From positions 248,001 through 312,000 of the forward strand of contig NZ_BDCD01000016.1 of assembly GCF_001613325.1 (NCBI RefSeq): DNA of 64,000 nucleotides. The letters run 5' to 3'. The notes under the pieces were generated by a model, which made no database searches, was not told the DNA's origin, and was given only the letters and a program-made list of their open reading frames with translations. The stretch is from Nocardia yamanashiensis NBRC 100130. GTDB lineage: Bacteria; Actinomycetota; Actinomycetes; Mycobacteriales; Mycobacteriaceae. Of the stretch, positions 15,001 through 24,000 are shown piece by piece. The position numbers were made by a program, and so were the translations under genes. The number at the start of each line of letters is the position of its first letter. Position 1 is the first letter of the stretch.

Positions 15001-18000
15001 TCCGGCTGCGAGATGTGAAGGCGCTCTCCGCATCCCAGCGCTATCAGCTCGTGCACGAATGGGGCCGGATCGGCACCTGCGACCTCGACCTGGCCGCCCT
15101 GGACGGGCTCGACGACACCGGATACCCGGCCGCCGGGACCACCCTGCCCGAGGTGCTCGCGGCGGCGGTGGCGATCGCACCGGACGGTGACGCGATCGTC
15201 GAAGGCGCACAGCGCATCTCCTACCGCGAACTGGATGATCGTTCGAATCGCCTGGCACGCGCGCTGATCGCGCAGGGCATCGGACCCGAGCAGGTGGTGG
15301 CGATCGCCGCCCCGCGCTCGGCGGCGTGGGTGCTCGCGGTCTGGGCGATCGCCAAGACCGGCGCCGCGTTCCTGTCCCTGGATCCGGCGCATCCGCTGGA
15401 CCGGAACCGGTTCGTCTGCGTCGATGCCGGGGCGAGTTGTGTGCTGACGCAAGGTGATCCGGGATTCGAAGCCGCCGGGCTGGAGACGGTGGACATCGAC
15501 CGCATCGACCTGTCGCACTGGTCCGGCGCGGCCATGACCGATGCGGATCGGCGCGCGAACGTGCGCCCGGAGAACACCGCCTACGTGGTGTACACGTCGG
15601 GGTCGACCGGCCGCCCGAAGGGGGTCGAGGTCACGCACGCCGGTTTGGCGGCCGTGGTGTCCGACCACGTGCGACGCTGCGCCGTCGATCCGGGCTCCCG
15701 AGTGCTGGCCGTGGCCGCGCGGACCTTCGACGCGGCGATTCTCGAACTCCTGCTGGCCGTCTCCGGCGGCGCACCGCTGGTGATCGCGCCTGCGGACGTC
15801 TACGGCGGACAGCCACTGCGGGAATTGCTGGCCGCCCAGCGGATCACGCACGCCTTCCTCACCCCGTCGGTGGCGCTGTCGCTGGATGCCGCCGGGCTCG
15901 ACGATTTGCGATTGGTGGCCACCGGCGGTGACCGGTGCCCGCAGCAGCTGGTATCGCGCTGGTCGGGCACCGATGCGGCGGGACTGCGCCGGGTGCACAA
16001 CCTGTACGGACCGGCCGAGGCGACGATCTGGGTGACCGGCGCCGAACTGGCCCCGGACCGCACCCCGGGCATCGGCGGTCCGATCGCCGGTGCGGGCGCG
16101 CTCGTACTGGACGCGTGGCTGCGACCGGTGCCGGCGGGCGTGGTCGGCGAATTGTATGTGGCCGGCGCGGGATTGGCGCGCGGCTACCTCGGGCGGGCCG
16201 GGATCACGGCGGCGCGGTTCGTGCCCAATCCGTTCGGTGCGTCCGGACAACGGTTGTACCGGACCGGCGACCTGGTGCGCTGGGTCGGCGAATCCGGCGC
16301 CGCCATGCTGCAATTCGTCGGACGCTCCGACTTCCAGGTGAAGGTGCGCGGCCAACGGCTGGAACCGGGCGAGGTCGAAGCCGCGCTGACCGCCGTGGCA
16401 GGCATCGCGCAGGCCGTGGCGCTCGTACACGGCGCGGGCGAAAACAACGGCGGCGGTGCGCATTTGGTCGCATACGTCGTGCCCGAACCGGGCACTGTGG
16501 TGGATGCCGAGCAGGTCAGGCGGTCGGTGGGGGAACACCTGCCCGCGTACCTGGTGCCCGACCTGGTGATGGTGCTGGCCGAACTGCCGCTCACCGGCAG
16601 CGGCAAGATCGACCGGCGGGCATTGCCGGAACCGGTCTTCGCGCCCCGGGAATTCCGTGCCCCGGCCACACCGGTCGAGGAGATCCTCGCCCGGATCTTC
16701 GCCGAAGTACTCGGGCTGGAACGCGTCGGCGTCGATGACGACTTCTTCACGCTCGGTGGCGATTCGATCGTCTCCATCCAGGTGGTGGCACAGGCGCGCG
16801 CCCAGGGCGTCGTGTTCGGGCCGCGCGATGTGTTCGAGCAGCGGACACCGGCGCGCTTGGCGAAATGCGCACGCGTGCTCGATGGTTCGGCCACGACCGG
16901 CCTCGCCGAACTGGCCGGTGGCGGTGTCGGCGAGATGCCGCTGCTGCCCGTGGCGCAGTGGATGGTGGAGTGGGGCAGGGGATACGACCGCTTCGATCAG
17001 CACGTCGTGTTGCGATTGCCCGCGGGCGCTGCCGCAGCGGATGTGGCCGTCGCCGTCGAGGCCGTGCTCGAACGGCACGACCTGCTGCGCTCGCGGCTGC
17101 ACCGCGGCGACTCCGGAGACTGGTCGCTGGTCGTCGCACCGCCCGCGGACGTCGAGGCCGGGGTGGTATTGCGCAACTGCGTGATCGAGGCAGACGTCGA
17201 GACCGAGGCCGGGTGGCAGCTCGCCACCGAAACCACAGCGGCACAACTGAATGCGGCACTGGGCCGCTTGCGCCCGGACGCCGGGGTCATGGTCCAGTTC
17301 GTTCACCTCGCACCCGCGGACGGTGCGGCAGGGTGGCTGCTGGTGGTGGCGCACCACCTCGTCATCGATGGCGTCTCCTGGCGGGTACTGGCCCCGGATC
17401 TGCTGTCGGCCATCGCGCAGGCGCAGGCGGGTGCGGTCCCGGCGCTGGAGCCCGTCGGCACCTCGATGCGCCGGTGGGCGCACGGACTCGCCGGTGCCGC
17501 AACCGAACCCGCACGGATCGCCGAGCTCGAACTGTGGCAGCGCATGGCCGCGGACGTCGATCCGAACTGGGGCGGCCGGGAACTGGATCCGGCGATCGAC
17601 ACCGCCGCGACCCTCGAACAGGTCGGTGTGGAGCTGCCCGAGACGGTGACGCAGACCTTGCTGACGCGGGTACCGGCGGCCTTCCACGGCGGCGTCAATG
17701 ACGGACTGCTGGCGGGTCTGGCCGTAGCCGTTCGTATCTGGCGTACTCGCCGCGGTATCGACGAGCCGTCGATCTCGGTGCGCTTGGAGGGCCACGGCCG
17801 CGAAGAACAGGTCGTGCCCGGAGCGGATCTGTCCCGCACCGTCGGCTGGTTCACGACCATGTTCCCGGTTCGCTTCGACCTCACCGGCATCGACGCCGAT
17901 GCCGTCACCACCGGCGGCGACGCGGTCGCGGCAGCGGTGCTGGCGGTGAAGGAAACCCTGCGCTCGATCCCCGACAAGGGCATCGGTTACGGACTGCTGC

Positions 18001-21000
18001 GGTATCTCAATGCGGAAACCGCCGCGCGACTGCCGGATCGGATGCCGGGCGGGATCGGGTTCAACTACCTGGGCCGCGTGTCCGGCACGGACGGCATCGA
18101 CGGCGGATTGGGGGAACTCACGGTCGCACCGGATCCGGCGATGCCGGTGACCGTCGCGGTCGACGTGAGCGCGATCGTGCTCGAGGACCGCTTGCGCGCC
18201 GACTTCCGTTTCCCGCGCACCCTCCTGGACCGCGCCGAGATCGAAGAGCTCGCGAGTTTGTGGACCGAGGCGCTGACCGCTATCGCCGCGCACGCCGAAA
18301 CGCCGGGCGCGGGCGGGCATTCGCCCTCGGACTTCCCGCTGGTCGCCTTGACGCAGAATGATGTCACCGCACTCGAACAGGCGTATCCGTCGCTGTCGGA
18401 TGTGTGGCCGGTGACGCCATTGCAAGCCGGGCTGCTGTTCCACGCCCACCTGGCCGATCACGGCACGAGCGTCGACGTCTATGCCGCCCAGGTGACGCTG
18501 CGCCTGTCCGGTCCGCTCGACCTGGACCGGCTGCACCGCGCTGCCAGTGTGCTGCTGGAGCGCCACACGAGCTTGCGCACGGCATTCACGACCACCGCTG
18601 GTGGGACGAGTGTGGCCGTGGTATGTGACGACGTCGAATTGCCTTGGCAGGTAGTCGATCTGAGTGGTGAGCCGGATCCCGAAGCGAGCTTGACCGTGCT
18701 CGCCGCATCCGAGCAGGCCCGGCGCTTCGATCTCGCCGTGGCGCCACTGCTGCGCGCCACGGTGGCGAAGCTGGGCGCTGATCGGTGGGCGGTGATCCTG
18801 ACCGACCACCACGTCATCCTCGACGGCTGGTCCTGGCCGCTGCTGGTCACGGATCTGTTCACCCACTATGCGGGCGGCGGGGAATCGGCCCTGCCCGCGG
18901 GCTCGTATCGAGACTTCCTGGCGTGGTTGGGAACTCGTGATCGCGAAGGCGCCCTGACCGCCTGGTCCGCGGCTCTCGACGGTCTCGAACCCGCGCTCAT
19001 CGCCGATCACGCCACCGCCGCCACCGGCGCGGCCGCCGATCACGCGCTCGTGATCGACGCCGCCGCGACCCGGGCGCTGCTGAACGCCGCGTCCGACGCC
19101 GGCGTGACGCTCAATACCGTGCTGCAATCGGCCTGGGCGATGATCATGGCCCAGGCCGTCGGTCACACCGATATCGTGTTCGGCGCCACCGTTTCCGGGC
19201 GGCCCGCCGAACTGCCGGCCGCCCAGTACACCATCGGCCTGTTCATCAATACGATTCCGGCCCGCGTCCGGCTCGACCCCGCCGAAACCGTGACCGCGCT
19301 GTGGACCCGTATCCACGCCGAACAGGCCGCCCTGCTCGACCATCACCATCTGGGGCTGCCGGATATACACGCGCTCACCGGCAACGACCTGTTGTTCGAC
19401 ACCGCCATGGTGCTCGAGTCCTATCCCGTGGACGCGCGCGGACTGCGCCAGGTGACCGATCTGGGCGGACTGGAGCTCACCGGTGTGACGGGCACCGACT
19501 CCACGCATTTCGCATTGTCCTGCACCGTGATTCACCAGGACGAGTTGCGCATCCGCCTGCAATACCGGCCCGAGTTGATCGACGCGGGCGCGGTCGCGGC
19601 GCTGGGGGAGCGGCTGGCGCTGCTGCTGGGCACGATCGGCGCGGACCCGGCCATACCGGTGCGAGACCTGGAGCTGCTCGGTGCGGCGGAGCGAGATCGC
19701 CTGCTGCACCGGCCGATTCCCGACGCCGACGCCCGGCTGCTCGAGGGGGCCGATCCCGCCGGGGTGACCCTGCCGGGCCTGCTCGCGGCAGTGGTCGCCG
19801 CCAATCCTGACGGTGCGGCCGTACTGGAACGTGACCGGCGGATGACCTATCGCGAGCTGGACAAACAGTCGAATCGACTGGCCCGGTACCTGATCGGGCA
19901 GGGCATCGGCCCGGAGTCCGTGGTCGCGATCGGCGTCTCACGCTCGCTGGAATGGGTGCTCGCGGTGTGGGCGATCGCCAAGACCGGGGCGGCATTCCTG
20001 TCGGTGGACCCCGCCCATCCCGAGGACCGGAATCGGTTCGTGTGCACGGATTCCGGTGTGCGGGTGGGTATTACCACCGAGCGTCATCGCAGGGCACTGC
20101 CGGACGACGGACCCGAATGGCTCGTACTGGACGACGCGAGCGTGGCCCAGGCCATCGCGCAGTGCCCGGACGGCCCCGTGACCGACAGCGATCGGCACGC
20201 GGCGGTACGGCCCGGCAATACGGTCTACGTGATCTACACCTCGGGTTCGACCGGACGGCCGAAGGGCGTCGAGGTCACCCACGCCGGGCTCGGCGCCCTC
20301 GCCGCCGCCCACCGGCAGCGGTACGCGGTGCACGCCGGCTCCCGCGTCCTGGGCGTGGGCGCACGGACTTTCGACGTGGTCGTGCTGGAATTCCTGCTCG
20401 CGGTCTCCGCCGGAGCCGTGCTGGTGATGACGCCCGACGACGTGTACAGCGGTCCGCCGCTGACCGAGCTGATGCGCGACGAACGCATTACGCACGCCTG
20501 GCTGACCCCGTCGGTCGCCGGTTCGCTCGACCCGGACCAACTCGACGAACTGCGCATCGTCTGGGTCGGCGGCGAGCACTTCACGCCGCAACTGGTGGCC
20601 CGCTGGGCGCACACCGACCGCGCCGGAACCCGGCGCATGTTCAACTCCTACGGGCCGACCGAGGCCACCATCATCACCACGGTCAGCCGCGAACTGCGGG
20701 CCGGCGAGCCGGTCACCATGGGCGCGGGCATCGCCGGACTGCGCCTGCTGGTCCTCGACGCCTGGCTGCGGCCCGTGCCGGTAGGCGTGGTGGGCGAGCT
20801 CTACGTCGCGGGACCTGGTGTGGCACGCGGATATCGCGGCCGCGCGGACCTCACCGCCGCACGCTTCGTCGCCGACCCGTACGGTGCGCCCGGACAACGG
20901 CTTTACCGCACCGGCGACTTGGTGCGCTGGCTGGCCGGTGCCGCCGACTCCGCCACGGCCGACTCCGCCACCGGCTCATCCAGTGCGGCTGACGCCCGCA

Positions 21001-24000
21001 CGGCGGCATCCACTGTGCCCGACTCCGACACGGCGCTGTCGACTGTCACCGACCTCGTCGCGGACGCGCTGGAATTGCAGTACCTGGGCCGCTCCGACTT
21101 CCAGGTCAAGGTGCGTGGACAGCGGCTGGAGCTCGGTGAGATCGAGGCGGCGCTGTGCGATCTGGACGGGATCGCGCAGGCCGTGGTCGTGCACGTGCCC
21201 GGCGAGAACGGTTCCGCCGGTGCGCGATTGGCCGCGTACGTGGTGGCCGGGCCGGGGCGGGTGGTGGTCGCCGAATCGGTGCGCAAGGCGGTCGGGGAGC
21301 GGCTGCCGCGGTTCATGGTGCCCGATGTGGTGACGGTGCTCGACACGCTGCCGTTGAACACCAGCGGCAAGGTCGATCGTAAGGCGCTGCCGCGGCCGGT
21401 CATCGAAGTCACGGAATTCCGGGCCCCGGCGACACCGGTGGAACGGCGGGTGGCCGCGGTGTTCACCGAGGTGCTCGGCGTGGACCGGGTCGGCCTCGAC
21501 GACGACTTCTTCGCCCTCGGCGGGAATTCGCTGTCGGCCACCCGATTGGCGGCGCGACTGGCCGACGGCGTCGGTGCCCCGGTGGCGGTGCGGGACGTCT
21601 TCGAGACCTCGGTGGTCGGCGACCTGGCCGCGCGGCTGGCGACCCGGATGACCGCTGCGGCCGAACTCGAACGTCCGCGCCTGCGCCCCCGGGTGCGCCC
21701 GGAACGCGTGCCGCTGTCGTTCGCGCAGCAGCGCATGTGGTTCGTGAACCGGTTCGCACCCAAATCCATGGCCTACAGCATTCCGCTGGTGCTGCGCCTG
21801 TCCGGCGCGGTGGATACGGCCGCGCTGGCGGCGGCGCTGTGGGATGTGCTGGCCCGCCACGAGGTACTGCGCACCAGGTACCCGGACGCCGACGGCGTGC
21901 CCTACCAGGTGGTGACCCCGGTCGCGCGGCTGCGGGAGGCGGTGGACGTCGACCTGACCGCGCGGCCGGTGCGCGAACACGAGATCGAAGGCGTGGTGGC
22001 CGACATCGTGTCGATGGGATTCGATGTGGCCGAACGGATTCCGCTGCGGGCACGACTGCTGGCGGTGGGCGCGGAGGAATACGTCCTGGTGCTCGTGGTG
22101 CATCACATCGCCGCCGACGGGTTCTCCATGACCCCGCTGGCCCGCGACCTGGCCGCCGCGTACACGACCAGGAGCGTCGGACGGGAGCCGCGGTGGTCAC
22201 CGCTGCCGGTGCAGTACGCCGACTACACGCTCTGGCAGCGCGAACTGCTCGGCACCGCCGAGGACGCGGAATCCGTGCTCGCACAACAACTCGGCTACTG
22301 GCGCGACCGGCTCGCCGGACTGCCGGAGACCTTGGAGCTGCCGTCCGACCGGCCGCGTCCGGCGGTGGCATCCCATCGCGGGGCCCGGCACGAGTTCGTC
22401 CTCGAACCGGAGCTGGTGGCCGGGCTGCAACGCCTCGCCCAGGACACCGGGGTCACCCTGTTCATGCTCTTCCACGCCGCGCTGACCGTGGTGCTGGCAC
22501 GGCTGTCCGGCTGCGCCGACATCGCCGTCGGCACCCCGGTGGCCGGGCGCGGATCGGCCGAATTGGACGATCTGGTGGGCATGTTCGTCAATACCGTCGT
22601 GCTGCGCACCCGCGTCGACGAGTCGATGCCGGGCCGCGAACTGCTCGCCGCGGTCCGCGACGCCGACCTGGATGCCTTCGCGCACGCCGAGATTCCGTTC
22701 GAACAGGTCGTGGAGGCCCTCGACCCGCCGCGCAGCCAGGCCCGGCATCCGCTGTTCCAGGTGATGCTCGGCTTCCACAATCTCGACGCGGCCGGATTCT
22801 CGCTGCCCGGGGTCGAAGCGACCGTCACCGGCGCGGACACCGGCATCGAGCGGTTCGATCTGACCTTCACCCTCACCGACGCCCCCGATGCGGCGGGCGC
22901 GATCCCGGTCGGAATGAGCTATGCCACCGAACTTTTCGACGCCGTCACGATGGCGGCGCTGGCGTGGCGATTGCGTACCGTACTCGCCGCTCTGGCCGCC
23001 GATCCGGGCATTCCGGTGCGCGAGGTCGACACCCTGTCGGTGCCCGAGCGGGAGCAGCTGCTCAACGTCTGGGGCCGCAATGATCGCGCTGCCGCGGACG
23101 TGGTGACGCTCCCGGAGCTGCTCGCGGCCGCCGTGACCGCGAACCCGGACGGGACGGCGCTGCGAGACGGTGACCGCACGCTGACCTACCGGGAACTCGA
23201 CGAGCGGTCGAACCGGTTGGCGCGCAGGCTCATCGAGCAGGGCGCCGGACCGGAAGCCGTGGTCGCCGTGGCCGTGCCGAGGTCGCTGGAATGGGTCCTC
23301 GGCGTGTGGGCGGTCGCCAAGACGGGCGCGGCCTTCCTGTCGGTGGATCCGGCCCATCCCATCGAACGGAATCGGTTCGTCTGCACCGATTCTGTTGTGC
23401 GGCTGGGTATTACGTCGCGGCAGTACGTTGGGTCGGTTCCGGATGACGGTGTGGCGTGGCTCCTGGCCGATGACCCCGCGGAGTTCGATCGCTATTCGGC
23501 CACTGCCCTGTCCGAGGCCGATCGGCGTGGAGTGGTGTGGCCGACGAGCACCGCCTATGTGGTGTACACCTCGGGTTCTACCGGTCGCCCCAAGGGCGTG
23601 GAGGTCACGCACGCCGGATTCGCCGCCGTGATGGCCGATCATCTGCGCCGCTGCGAAATCGATTCCAACGCAAGGGTACTCGCGGTGGCCGCACGGACCT
23701 TCGACGCCGCCATCCTGGAATTGCTGCTGTCGGTCGCGGCGAGCACGACGCTGGTTGTCGCACCCGCCGAGGTGTACGGCGGCCAGCCGCTCACCGAGCT
23801 CATGCGAGCCCAGCGCATCAGCCACGCGTTCCTGACGCCCGCCGTGGCGGCAACCCTGGAACCCGAAGCGCTCGACGACCTTCGAGTCCTGCTCACCGGC
23901 GGCGACCGCGCCACCGCCCAGCTGGCGGCACGTTGGTCGCGCACCGACAGCGCGGGCTCACGCCGGGTGTACAACCTCTACGGCCCGGCCGAAGCCACCA

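Noticed and set aside
13989..19709. A 1906-codon open frame on the reverse strand opposite the NRPS
   Set aside because: Its product is His/Gly/Arg/Gln-rich, has no recognisable domain and mirrors the third-position GC bias of the NRPS codons. Similar long reverse frames occur opposite other modules (5280-7358, 7434-9545).
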